Source: an uncultured Alphaproteobacteria bacterium (GTDB lineage Bacteria; Pseudomonadota; Alphaproteobacteria; RF32; CAG-239). From it: a DNA stretch of 49,121 nt. Positions 25,038-33,314 of the stretch are shown here, one piece after another. Numbering within the stretch: the stretch's first letter is position 1; each line of letters begins with the position of its first letter. The translations under genes and the position numbers were made by a program. The notes beneath the pieces are model-generated. The model made no database searches. It saw only the letters and a program-made list of their open reading frames with translations, and was not told where the DNA came from. Where the stretch lies: positions 1-49,121 of the forward strand of contig CAJUCZ010000014.1 of the NCBI GenBank assembly GCA_910585375.1, written 5' to 3'.

Positions 25038-26423
25038 TTAACGGATGCCGTAAACAACACCGTCAATTGTGATTGTGCCGTCAGCATTTCCGCTGTAAGA
25101 ACCCAACATAGGAGTTCCGCTGGCGAAAGTGATGACCATGGGTTTTGACACCTGAGTAGCACCATTGCCCATATACAACCAGCCGTCATTGGAATTGCTT
25201 CCGTTGAACCACTGGATGTCAGCCGGCTGCCAAGAACCGTTTCCGCTTGTAGCAGAAATAGCGCTTGTTCCCATCCAAGTATACCAAGAACCGTCGATGT
25301 TTGCGTAAACACCGTTTGCGCAAATGATAGAGAGACAAGTTGTCTGACTTTTTACATCGCCACCGCGAATAACGGTAGTTTTAATGGCTGAAATGATGCT
25401 GCCCATCTGAGACGGAACATAAACATCAATTCTCGGCAACTCTGGTTCCGGGTTTGGAGTTGGCTCTGGATCCGGTGTAGGATCTGGAGTTGGTTCCGGG
25501 TCCGGTGTAGGATCTGGAGTTGGTTCCGGGTCCGGTGTAGGATCTGGAGTTGGTTCCGGGTCCGGTGTCGGGTCTGGAGTTGGTTCCGGGTCCGGTGTCG
25601 GGTCTGGAGTTGGTTCCGGGTCCGGTGTCGGGTCTGGAGTTGGTTCTGGATCCGGTGTCGGGTCTGGAGTTGGAGTAGGATCCGGGGTATCGGGTACGTT
25701 GGGCTGATCAGGCTCAACATAAGCACCTTTACCGATCTTAACTGTCATGACAAAGCGATGTGCATCACCATTGTCATAAATAGCAAGACATGGAATTTCT
25801 ACAAACCAGCAATCCATCAGCTTACCGCTGACAGCTTCCTGAGCAAGCTCAGTATAGCTGATTTCATCTTCCAAAACCTTGATATCCACACATTTTACTG
25901 TGGGATATTTAACGTCAAAACCTTCAACCTTCACAGCTTCCGGCATTTCAGTGCGAGCCTTAACATCAAAGCTAAGGTTCTGATCGAAATTAACAACAGC
26001 GTTGATGCCGTTGTTAACCGGGTTAACAGTTACTCCCTGCAGAGAAATCTTCTCATTCTCGCGAATGATAAATCTCTCCGGTGTCCAAGACAAAGTAGTG
26101 TTGAAGTTCCAAGAGAACTCGTCACTTTTCTTGGATGAACCGTCTTTCAACTCAAACCACCAGAAGCCCTTTCCTTCGTATTTGAAGGAAGCGCCGGCTT
26201 CGTAGTCTGTTGAATCAACACAAACTAAAGTATAGTCTGCATCGATGTTAACAGATACGATAGTATCCTTAACTACCGGAGTAGTCGGTTTAACAGGCTG
26301 TTCCAATGTTTTTTCATCTAATCCGTAAACATCGCTGTCTGCGCAAGATGAAAAACTAAACGTAGCTACCAGGGCGATCAGCATGCTGACCAAAATCCCT
26401 GTAAAATTAATATTTTTATTCAT
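25038..26423 (-). CDS. Surface lipoprotein with Pro-Thr-Asp repeat linker
   Basis: 461 residues. A signal sequence ends SFSSC, giving a mature start CADSDVYGL, almost the same as CEDSEVYGL in the 20035 gene. A strand-rich N-terminal domain (about 50-235) is followed by a linker of about seven PTPDPTPDPE decapeptides, then a ~125-residue C-terminal domain shared with the 1104-residue lipoprotein (TCLSI-C-NGVYANIDGSWYTWMG and GTITIDGVVYG as landmarks). The shared start and end with different middles suggest a modular surface family. The A/T-rich leader has no Shine-Dalgarno. Function unknown, probably binding or adhesion. Confidence 0.8.
   Translation of the reverse strand: MNKNINFTGILVSMLIALVATFSFSSCADSDVYGLDEKTLEQPVKPTTPVVKDTIVSVNIDADYTLVCVDSTDYEAGASFKYEGKGFWWFELKDGSSKKSDEFSWNFNTTLSWTPERFIIRENEKISLQGVTVNPVNNGINAVVNFDQNLSFDVKARTEMPEAVKVEGFDVKYPTVKCVDIKVLEDEISYTELAQEAVSGKLMDCWFVEIPCLAIYDNGDAHRFVMTVKIGKGAYVEPDQPNVPDTPDPTPTPDPTPDPEPTPDPTPDPEPTPDPTPDPEPTPDPTPDPEPTPDPTPDPEPTPDPTPDPEPTPDPTPDPEPTPNPEPELPRIDVYVPSQMGSIISAIKTTVIRGGDVKSQTTCLSIICANGVYANIDGSWYTWMGTSAISATSGNGSWQPADIQWFNGSNSNDGWLYMGNGATQVSKPMVITFASGTPMLGSYSGNADGTITIDGVVYGIR
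25462..25680 (-). repeat. 30-bp tandem repeat (minisatellite), about 7 units
   Basis: Unit of 30 bp encoding PTPDPTPDPE. Units differ in phased variants (GTAGGATCT on one side, GTCGGGTCT on the other), showing spread by unit duplication. Changes in unit number keep the frame. Confidence 0.92.
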
Positions 26424-26717
26424 AAAAGATAAATTTTTTTAATTAAACAGATAAGAAATCGGTCAGAAGCATAAACTAAGAGATTGATATTTCAAAATTT
26501 AGTTTTAACCGAAAATAATAAGAAATGATATGTAGAATACCATTCGCTCCAAAATAGTATGAAAATATAGTAATATGTTTTGTCAATATTATTTATACCA
26601 TAAATCCGGACTCCTGACAAGTGAAAAAAGTATGCGAATCGATAAAAAATATAAAATTTTGTTAATCTTCCATTAAGAAGAGAAAAAGTCCGCCATAATA
26701 TTTTTGTGACGAAATTG
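26424..26717. other. A/T-rich divergent intergenic region
   Basis: No gene is seen. On the minus strand a TTGACA occurs at 26581-26586 without a good -10 at the right distance. The rest is A/T-rich sequence with no clear hairpin. Confidence 0.5.
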
Positions 26718-26745
26718 TTGAATTTTGTGTCGGAAGCGTTATAGT
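26718..26745 (+). promoter_or_regulatory. Promoter for the 26776-30595 gene group
   Basis: TTGAAT, 16 bp, TATAGT, 30 nt before the ATG at 26776. Confidence 0.75.
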
Positions 26746-26775
26746 AACGGTAGTACGAATCGCAAAGAGGCTCCA

Positions 26776-27672
26776 ATGATTGAACAAAAGATTTTCAAAA
26801 GGCTGAAAAAGCCTAAGTTTAAGCGTCTGTTGCTGACAGCTGCGGCAACGGTGTTGGTTTGGGGATACAGCTGCAGGCACCAGCGTTCAGCTTATCAGGA
26901 AGAAATTGACAGGATAAAAACCGAGTTTTTGCAGAAAGAAAACAAATATCAGGAAGAAATCAAGCTGCTCAAAATCAAGGCCAATAAGTTTCGTTTTTAC
27001 GAATATGACGCCTCCGGCCTGAAAGTCAGCGAGATTGAAAAGGTCAGAAATGCCCGTCTGAAGGATAATCCGGGGATTGCTTTTGAAAAATTCCGCCTGC
27101 GGGAGCCTAAAAGTATTGATGCCCGAAAGCTGGCAGCCGGCTGGAAGGCCGGACAGCGCCGTTTTTCCCGCATTGAAAGGGATTCTCTGGACAAAAAATG
27201 CGAGGAGGTAAAAGATTTGCTGGCGGATTCTCTTTCAGCCTATGCCGATGAGGGATATTTGCGCAATGTAAAAGTTTTTCGTGATTTGGTTGTGGAAAAG
27301 GTTGCGCGGCAAGCTTACCGTTACGGGGCGGAGTATGCCAATCTTTTGGATGAATCCGATTCGGATTTGAAGCGCCGTATTGCGGAAATTCCGTCCGCGG
27401 CCAAAGACAGTTACTGGGGGAGCCGTCCGTACTTTCGCAAAGATAACGAGGCGTTCCGTCTGATGTCAGATATTTTGCAAATGCGGGAGTTTGTGCGTTA
27501 CAATAATGCGATGATAGACGATATCAAACTCTCGTATCAACAGATGTTTGAAGCTTCCAAAGAGCCCAAAATTGAACGTATGCGCGATTCTGCCCGCAAT
27601 GTTGCCGGAAATAAAAACTATGCCGCGGAATTTTCCGGACGGCTCGGCTGGCAGCAGGCCGGCGGCCGGTAA
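26776..27672 (+). CDS. Membrane-anchored coiled-coil protein, unknown
   Basis: 298 residues from the ATG at 26776 (AGAGGCTCCA upstream); an earlier in-frame ATG at 26725 overlaps the promoter. Basic start, then one hydrophobic segment (LLLTAAATVLVWGYSC, about 18-34), then a charged, mostly helical protein with a coiled-coil stretch (about 38-70). The Cys34 at the end of the hydrophobic segment could be a lipobox-like site but the pattern (WGYSC) is poor. No family recognised. It precedes lolC/E by about 100 nt. Confidence 0.7.
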   Translation: MIEQKIFKRLKKPKFKRLLLTAAATVLVWGYSCRHQRSAYQEEIDRIKTEFLQKENKYQEEIKLLKIKANKFRFYEYDASGLKVSEIEKVRNARLKDNPGIAFEKFRLREPKSIDARKLAAGWKAGQRRFSRIERDSLDKKCEEVKDLLADSLSAYADEGYLRNVKVFRDLVVEKVARQAYRYGAEYANLLDESDSDLKRRIAEIPSAAKDSYWGSRPYFRKDNEAFRLMSDILQMREFVRYNNAMIDDIKLSYQQMFEASKEPKIERMRDSARNVAGNKNYAAEFSGRLGWQQAGGR

Positions 27673-27769
27673 GCTTCTTTCTTTATTTTATGCACATTGC
27701 GGCATGAGCGGTTGCAAAGTCGGCTGTTTATCCTTATAAATAATGCATGCTAAGAGGAGAAAATGACGC

Positions 27770-29017
27770 ATGCTTTTTTCAAAATTTGAACGTTTTGTTG
27801 CCAAAAGATATTTGCGGGCGAAACGCAAAGAGGGCTTTATTTCCGTGATTACCGGTTTTGCTTTTACCGGAATTGCGCTCGGGGTGGCAACGCTGATAAT
27901 CGTGATGTCGGTGATGAACGGTTTCCGGCAGGAGCTTTTGTCCCGTATTCTCGGTTTGAACGGCCATATCGGCATTATGTCGCCGGTCGGTTATCCTTTT
28001 AATAATTATAAAACGGCTGTTAAGGAAATCGGCGAATTTGAGCATGTGAAATTTGTGATCCCGATGATTGAGAACCAACTGCTGGTCTCAGCCGGAAAAG
28101 CGGCGGAGGGTGCTATGGTGCGCGGTATCGAACGGCAGGACCTGCTTCGGCGCCCGGTGTTGAAAACGGCGCTTTCTCTGGTGAATATGGAAGAATTTGA
28201 GGGTAACAGCGTGATTGTCGGTTCCCGTTTGGCCAATAAAATGGGGATTGTGCCGGGGGACGAAATTACGCTGATTTCTCCCAACGGCAAAGTGACGGCT
28301 TTCGGTACCGTGCCGCGGATGAAATCTTATAAGGTGGCCGGCACGTTTGAGGTCGGAATGTTTGAGTATGACGCCAACTATATTTTTATGCCGTTGGACA
28401 CCGCGCAGACTTATTTTGGCATGAAAGGCGCCGTCAGCCATATTGATGTGACACTGGATGATGAAAATATGCTGCGTCCGGTACGGCGCGCTATTGAGGA
28501 AAGTATCGGCGGCGGCGCTTATGTCTTTGACTGGAAGCAAACAAATGCCGCTTTCTTTAATGCCATTGACGTGGAAAGAAACGTGATGTTTTTGATTTTG
28601 ACCATGATTATTCTGGTGGCCGCTTTTAACATTATTACCGGACTGATTATGCTGGTGAAAGACAAGGGGCGGGATATTGCCGTTTTGCGGACTATGGGTG
28701 CCGGCAAAGGTTCCATTATGCGGATTTTCTTTCTGGACGGCGCGTTCATCGGCGTGGTCGGGACTATTCTGGGCGTGATTTTGGGGTTGCTGGTTTGTTA
28801 TAATATTGAGACTATCCGCCAGTTTTTGGAAGGGCTTTCCGGTCGGGAGCTGTTTTCGGCCGAGATTTATTTCTTGTCAAAACTGCCGGCAAAAGTCGAT
28901 GTGACGGAAGTGGCCGTGGTTGCGTTAATCTCTTTGCTGTTGTCTTTTCTGGCAACCTTGTATCCGGCTTATCGGGCCGCAAAATTTGATCCGGTGGAGG
29001 CGCTGCGTTATGAATAA
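27770..29017 (+). CDS. Lipoprotein-releasing ABC permease (LolC/LolE)
   Basis: Inner-membrane permease of the LolCDE machine that releases outer-membrane lipoproteins to LolA. 415 residues; first helix near 25-48 (GFAFTGIALGVATLIIVMSVMNG, split here by motif only), a periplasmic MacB-like domain, then three FtsX-type helices at about 275-400. Ends with YPAYRAAKFDPVEALRYE, the typical FtsX/LolC end. Only one permease gene is seen, as in alphaproteobacteria with a LolC/E homomer-type (LolF) form. The start has AGAGGAGA 10 nt upstream; a second ATG at 27763, closer to that site, opens a 8-codon frame that overlaps out of frame. Overlaps lolD by 8 nt. Confidence 0.9.
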   Translation: MLFSKFERFVAKRYLRAKRKEGFISVITGFAFTGIALGVATLIIVMSVMNGFRQELLSRILGLNGHIGIMSPVGYPFNNYKTAVKEIGEFEHVKFVIPMIENQLLVSAGKAAEGAMVRGIERQDLLRRPVLKTALSLVNMEEFEGNSVIVGSRLANKMGIVPGDEITLISPNGKVTAFGTVPRMKSYKVAGTFEVGMFEYDANYIFMPLDTAQTYFGMKGAVSHIDVTLDDENMLRPVRRAIEESIGGGAYVFDWKQTNAAFFNAIDVERNVMFLILTMIILVAAFNIITGLIMLVKDKGRDIAVLRTMGAGKGSIMRIFFLDGAFIGVVGTILGVILGLLVCYNIETIRQFLEGLSGRELFSAEIYFLSKLPAKVDVTEVAVVALISLLLSFLATLYPAYRAAKFDPVEALRYE

Positions 29018-29732
29018 ACAAATGCCGACTTTAGAACTTAAAAACGTGGTAAAAACTTTTAAGCAAGGTTCTGCCAAGCTGGAAGTTTTGAAAGGTGTGG
29101 ACTTTGCCATTGCTCCGGGGGAGATTGTGGCGCTTATCGGGCCGTCCGGTTCCGGAAAGTCGACGCTGCTTCAGATTGCCGGCCTGTTGGAAAAGCCGAC
29201 AAAAGGCGATGTCTGGCTGGACGGGCAGAAATGCAGCAAGCTCGGCGATAACGCCCGTACCGGTTTGCGGCGGGACTATCTCGGCTTTGTGTATCAGTAT
29301 CATAATCTGCTCGGAGATTTTTCGGCGACCGAAAATGTGGCGCTGCCGCAGCTGATTGCCGGTGTGAACCAAAAAGTGGCCAATGAAAAGGCCAAATGGC
29401 TGTTGAACCGGTTGGGGCTGGGCAAACGTCTGGCGCACCGGCCGAGTGAGCTTTCCGGCGGAGAACAGCAGCGGGTGGCGATTGCTCGGGCTTTGGCAAA
29501 TTCTCCCAAGCTGCTGCTGGCAGACGAACCGACGGGAAATCTGGATCCGCGGACGTCGGAAGGGGTTTTTCTGGAATTGTTGTCAATTGTGAAAGAAACA
29601 AAATTGTCGGCGCTGATTGCTACTCATAACTTTGAACTGGCCGATAAGATGGACCGCAAAGTCACGCTTAAAGACGGCAAGCTGATTGACATGCGGGCAT
29701 CAAGCTTTATCAAAAATGAGAATTTTTATTAA
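29010..29732 (+). CDS. lolD: Lipoprotein-releasing ABC ATPase
   Basis: 240 residues from the ATG at 29010, overlapping the permease stop. Walker A GPSGSGKST at 44-52, signature LSGGEQQR near 148-155, Walker B LLLADEPTGNLD following, and the switch His in ATHN. The order and spacing match LolD/MacB-type ATPases, and coupling to the LolC/E gene supports LolD. Works in the cytoplasm to drive lipoprotein release. Confidence 0.95.
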   Translation: MNKQMPTLELKNVVKTFKQGSAKLEVLKGVDFAIAPGEIVALIGPSGSGKSTLLQIAGLLEKPTKGDVWLDGQKCSKLGDNARTGLRRDYLGFVYQYHNLLGDFSATENVALPQLIAGVNQKVANEKAKWLLNRLGLGKRLAHRPSELSGGEQQRVAIARALANSPKLLLADEPTGNLDPRTSEGVFLELLSIVKETKLSALIATHNFELADKMDRKVTLKDGKLIDMRASSFIKNENFY

Positions 29733-29743
29733 GCGGAGGGAAA

Positions 29744-30595
29744 ATGAAAAAATTTTTTCTGATGTTGGCGGCCGGTGCGGTTTTGTCGGGAGGGGTGTTC
29801 GGGCAGGCCGGTGCCAAGAGCTATCTTTCGCGTTCTTTTGAAGATAAATATCAGCGGCTGGGTGAAAGGGAAACCCGTTCTATGTTGCGGCGGATGGGAA
29901 TTTCCGGCGATGATAAGGAGTTTACGCTTTCTGATTTGAAAAATCTGAAGCTCAGCCGGCGGGAAGAAAAAGAAATCCGAGCGGCCAAGAAGAACGGAAC
30001 TTATAAAACGCCTGAAGAGCAATTTAAAGAAATGGATACCAACCGCGACGGCAAGGTTAACAGCGCCGAGTTGCAGGAATATTATGCCCGTCAGGCTTAT
30101 CGCGAAGAGCCGTCCAGAAAAGACCGTAATCCTGAAGTGAGCCAATACGGCAAGCCTTTGCCGGTGCTGACGCCGGAGCAGGAGGCCTTGCATGACGAGA
30201 TGATTGCAAAGGCAGTGGCGGCGGAAGCCGAAGTTAAGGAAATTAACGGGAATCCGGCCTTAACCTCTTCAGAAAAAGAAGAGAAAATCAAAGAGGTAAA
30301 AGAGAAGTACTATCCGGAAGAGAAAACGGCAGAAACACCGGCCGATGAAAACGTGACGGGGAGCGTTGCCGGAGACAATATGCAGCCTGAAGGCGCGGAT
30401 AATGCCGCCGAAGCGGAGGGCAAAAGCAAACCCGCAGAAGATGGGAAGCCGGAGGAAGAGGCGGGTGTGACAAAAGATGATGCCGCGGCCGGAGAAAATG
30501 CCGGCGTGAGTGCGGAAAAAACGACGGAGGGCGACGGTCTGCAGGAGAACGGCGGGAATGCGGTGTCTGACGGAACGGAACTGCAGGGGTTGTAA
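29744..30595 (+). CDS. Secreted EF-hand protein with long acidic tail
   Basis: 283 residues. A signal peptide covers about 1-24 (VFGQAGA-KS). A canonical EF-hand loop DTNRDGKVNSAEL lies near residues 97-109 with Asp at 1, 3 and 5 and Glu at 12, so calcium binding is likely. An earlier helix-rich stretch (FTLSDLKNLKLS) may be the degenerate partner hand. Residues 185-283 are a Glu/Ala/Gly/Asn-rich disordered tail. The start has GCGGAGGG 5 nt upstream and lies 11 nt after lolD, so it is probably co-transcribed with the lipoprotein-sorting genes. Role unknown; periplasmic calcium-dependent binding is a guess. Confidence 0.82.
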   Translation: MKKFFLMLAAGAVLSGGVFGQAGAKSYLSRSFEDKYQRLGERETRSMLRRMGISGDDKEFTLSDLKNLKLSRREEKEIRAAKKNGTYKTPEEQFKEMDTNRDGKVNSAELQEYYARQAYREEPSRKDRNPEVSQYGKPLPVLTPEQEALHDEMIAKAVAAEAEVKEINGNPALTSSEKEEKIKEVKEKYYPEEKTAETPADENVTGSVAGDNMQPEGADNAAEAEGKSKPAEDGKPEEEAGVTKDDAAAGENAGVSAEKTTEGDGLQENGGNAVSDGTELQGL

Positions 30596-30638
30596 CAATC
30601 GTTTATAATATGTGTTTGAGATTACCGGTTCGGGAGAC

Positions 30639-30666
30639 TTGACGTTTGAATTAAAGATGTTATAGT
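30639..30666 (+). promoter_or_regulatory. Promoter for the 218-aa orphan
   Basis: TTGACG, 16 bp, TATAGT, 40 nt before the start. Confidence 0.75.
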
Positions 30667-30705
30667 TTCCGAACATTTTTTTATTATCATTTAAATTATT
30701 TACAT

Positions 30706-31362
30706 ATGAAACTGAGTACAGAAAAAATCAGAGAAAGCCTTATTGCATCTTTTGCAGAGAACAGGCAAAACGGTTTGTTTGAAACGGCGGGGGAATTAAA
30801 TCTTTTCCGTAAGGACGGATATTATGTGTTTGCGGTTGAGGTTATGAAGTCTGACGGGAGCAAATCTTTTTGGGTTTGGCGTCCGGATACGAACGAAAAG
30901 CGGGTGCTCCCTTATATAGACGGTGCCGAGCAACAGCCCAGACGGCCAGATGTGTATAACAAGGAATGTGTTGAAAACGGGTTTTTACGTTTTACGGTCA
31001 GAAAGCGTCTGACCGGTTATCAGTTCTATCTGGATTATAAAGAAGACTATACTTTTCCGGTGAATGAACAGATTGCGATGGAAAAGGCACAGGCTTTTTT
31101 GTTGACGGAAAAGGACGGTGCATATTGGGATGCGGTCTGGCGCGGAGAATTGAGGCTGCAGCCGGGGTTGTTTAATGATTTTCCGGTTTACGGCGTGTTT
31201 GACAATTCGGAATACCTGCGGCTTTTGACCGGATTGAATTGCCAGTGGCCGGCCGGAAAAATATTTGTTGAACTGCATGAGCCGCAGACAATTCCTCTGA
31301 AAAAACAAAATGCCGTTGCGAAATTTGACGGGCATGACTTTGTTTTTGAGCCAAATGACTGA
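30706..31362 (+). CDS. Orphan protein, 218 aa, unknown
   Basis: Soluble protein without a signal peptide; strand-rich with many aromatic residues (FWVWRP, YQFYLDY). No family recognised. No Shine-Dalgarno: the ATG follows TTATTATCATTTAAATTATTTACAT-type leader. It has its own promoter and terminator and is inserted between the lolD group and rpmI, a position that suggests an added cassette. Confidence 0.65.
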   Translation: MKLSTEKIRESLIASFAENRQNGLFETAGELNLFRKDGYYVFAVEVMKSDGSKSFWVWRPDTNEKRVLPYIDGAEQQPRRPDVYNKECVENGFLRFTVRKRLTGYQFYLDYKEDYTFPVNEQIAMEKAQAFLLTEKDGAYWDAVWRGELRLQPGLFNDFPVYGVFDNSEYLRLLTGLNCQWPAGKIFVELHEPQTIPLKKQNAVAKFDGHDFVFEPND

Positions 31363-31380
31363 GTTTCCGGTTTTATTGAT

Positions 31381-31417
31381 AAAAACGGTCTGATCGCATG
31401 GTCAGACCGTTTTTTTT
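31381..31417 (+). terminator. Terminator of the 218-aa orphan
   Basis: ACGGTCTGA and TCAGACCGT stem followed by seven T. Confidence 0.92.
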
Positions 31418-31438
31418 GTATCTTGTGAGAAAAAGTGC

Positions 31439-31467
31439 TTGCAATTTGGGAAAGTTGATAGTATAAA
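31439..31467 (+). promoter_or_regulatory. Promoter of rpmI-rplT
   Basis: TTGCAA, 17 bp, TATAAA. The transcript would have a leader of about 80 nt before rpmI; infC is not upstream, so any autoregulation by L20 would have to act within this leader. Confidence 0.75.
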
Positions 31468-31554
31468 ACCTCGTGAACAGAGTGGTTCGGGCGTTTTGGC
31501 ATGCCTGACGACTCAAAGAAAAATCCAAATATTTTAATTAAGAAAGGGATTGAA

Positions 31555-31752
31555 ATGCCTAAATTGAAAACTAAAAGTGCCGCTAAAAAGCGTTTCAGCG
31601 CTACCGGCACCGGCAAATTGAAAAGAAATTTTGCCAAAAAGAGACACTGTCTCTTCTGCAAAACCCAGAAAATGAAAAGACAAGCCAGAGGTACTACATT
31701 GGTTGCTGATGTGGATGTCCAGATTGTTAAACAATTTATGCCGTATTTGTAG
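31555..31752 (+). CDS. rpmI: Ribosomal protein L35 (bL35)
   Basis: 65 residues, typical length. Begins MPKLKTKSAAKKRFSATGTG, the standard L35 start, and is strongly basic. The ATG at 31555 has AAGAAAGGG upstream; an in-frame ATG at 31501 would add 18 unrelated residues. rplT follows after 12 nt. Confidence 0.97.
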   Translation: MPKLKTKSAAKKRFSATGTGKLKRNFAKKRHCLFCKTQKMKRQARGTTLVADVDVQIVKQFMPYL

Positions 31753-31764
31753 GAGGAATTTGAT

Positions 31765-32124
31765 ATGTCTCGTATTAAAAGAGGTATGACCGCTCACGCA
31801 CGCCACAAAAAAATTCTTGATATGGCTAAAGGTTACAGAGGTCGTTCTAAAAATGTATTCAGAGTTGCCGTTGAAAAAGTTGAAAAAGCTTTACAGTATG
31901 CTTATCGCGACAGAAGAGCCAAAAAGAGAAGTTTCCGCGCTTTGTGGATTCAGAGAATCAATGCTGCTACTCGTCTTAATGATATGACTTATTCTCGATT
32001 TATGAGCGGGCTCAACAAAGCCGGCATCGAACTCGACCGAAAAGTCCTTGCCGATATTGCTTTGAAAGAGCCTGCAAACTTCGCCAAACTGGTTGAAGCT
32101 GCCAAAAACGCTCTCTCTAAATAA
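31765..32124 (+). CDS. rplT: Ribosomal protein L20 (bL20)
   Basis: 119 residues, typical for L20. Basic N-terminal extension (MSRIKRGMTAHARHKKIL) and conserved GYRGRSKN and RRAKKRSFRALWIQRINAA segments (the latter in pieces). AGGAGGAATTT gives a strong ribosome site. Binds 23S rRNA early in large-subunit assembly. Confidence 0.97.
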   Translation: MSRIKRGMTAHARHKKILDMAKGYRGRSKNVFRVAVEKVEKALQYAYRDRRAKKRSFRALWIQRINAATRLNDMTYSRFMSGLNKAGIELDRKVLADIALKEPANFAKLVEAAKNALSK

Positions 32125-32146
32125 TAGTCGGGCAAAATCTATGGAG

Positions 32147-32179
32147 AAAGAGCTAACTCGTTTTCGGGTTAGCTCTTTT
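32147..32179 (+). terminator. Hairpin terminator or attenuator between rplT and pheS
   Basis: AAAGAGCTAAC and GTTAGCTCTTTT pair around a CG-TTTT-CG loop. It ends 32 nt before the pheS start; since pheS has no other promoter that I can see, partial termination is likely. Confidence 0.75.
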
Positions 32180-32210
32180 GCAGTTTAAATGCACTGAGAT
32201 TGAGGAAAAA

Positions 32211-33314
32211 ATGGAAAATATTGAAGAGTTAAAAAAGTCACTGACGGCCGAAATTAATCAGGCCGGAGATATGAAAGCGCTGGAAGAAGTCCGGGTTGCC
32301 GTTTTGGGCAAAAAGGGCCGGATTACCGAGATGATGAAAGGGCTGGGCGCTTTGCCGCCGGAGCAAAAGGTTGAAATGGGCAAGAGCCTGAATTTGCTGA
32401 AAGGTGAGATTGAGCAGGTTTTGACCGAGCGCAAGAGCGTTTTGGAAGCCAAGGAACTGAATGATAAGCTGGCAAAAGAGATTGTTGACGTAACTTTGCC
32501 TGTTCGTCCGGAAAACCAAGGGCGGATTCATCCTGTTTCTCAAATTTATGAAGAAGTTGTGGCCATTTTCGGGCAGATGGGCTTTTCGGTTGCCGAAGGC
32601 CCGGATATTGAAGACCAGTTTCATAACTTTAATGCCCTGAATATGCCGGCAAACCATCCGGCGCGCCAGATGCAGGACACTTTCTATATTCCCAATCCCG
32701 ACAGTGCTGATTTTGATGACAGTTATGTGGTTCGGACGCATACGTCGCCGGTACAAATCCGTACAATGGAGAAGAAAGAACTGCCTATCCGCATTATTGC
32801 GCCGGGGCGTACTTATCGTTCCGATTATGACGCCACGCACACGCCGATGTTTCATCAGGTTGAGGGGCTGGTGATTGACAAGAATATTACCATGGCTCAC
32901 CTTAAAGGCTGTTTGTATGATTTTGTTAAGGCGTTTTTTGAGCTTGACGATGTTCCGGTGCGCTATCGTCCGTCGTATTTTCCGTTTACAGAACCGTCAG
33001 CCGAAATGGATATCGGCTGTTTGAAAACCAAGACCGAACTGAAAATCGGTGCCGGTACTGACTGGCTTGAGATTTTGGGCTGCGGCATGGTACATCCGAA
33101 GGTTCTGGAAGCCGGCGGCATTGATCCGAATGAGTATCAGGGTTTTGCATTTGGTGTCGGCATAGACCGTCTGGCCATGCTGAAGTACGGTATTCCCGAT
33201 TTGCGGACTTTCTTTGAATCGGATGTGCGATGGTTGAAGCATTACGGCTTTGTGCCGCTTGATTCCGCTTCGATGACCGGCGGACTGAGCAATAACGGAG
33301 GAGCAGCAAGATGA
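32211..33314 (+). CDS. pheS: Phenylalanyl-tRNA synthetase alpha subunit
   Basis: 367 residues from the ATG at 32211 (GAGGAAAAA upstream); an in-frame ATG at 32178 lies inside the hairpin region and is rejected. N-terminal coiled coil (1-90), then class II motifs: HPVSQIYEEV-like motif 1 region, motif 2 IRIIAPGRTYRSD-type, FHQVEGLVID, and motif 3 GFAFGVGIDRLAMLKYG. Stop overlaps the pheT start (ATGA). Confidence 0.97.
   Translation: MENIEELKKSLTAEINQAGDMKALEEVRVAVLGKKGRITEMMKGLGALPPEQKVEMGKSLNLLKGEIEQVLTERKSVLEAKELNDKLAKEIVDVTLPVRPENQGRIHPVSQIYEEVVAIFGQMGFSVAEGPDIEDQFHNFNALNMPANHPARQMQDTFYIPNPDSADFDDSYVVRTHTSPVQIRTMEKKELPIRIIAPGRTYRSDYDATHTPMFHQVEGLVIDKNITMAHLKGCLYDFVKAFFELDDVPVRYRPSYFPFTEPSAEMDIGCLKTKTELKIGAGTDWLEILGCGMVHPKVLEAGGIDPNEYQGFAFGVGIDRLAMLKYGIPDLRTFFESDVRWLKHYGFVPLDSASMTGGLSNNGGAAR

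Noticed and set aside
27763..27789. Eight-codon leader peptide before lolC/E
   Set aside because: The ATG lies only 3 nt from the ribosome site, too close for efficient use; the overlap is probably chance.
31468..31554. L20-type autoregulatory leader or infC remnant before rpmI
   Set aside because: No pseudoknot-like pairing or infC coding sequence could be recognised in the ~80-nt leader.
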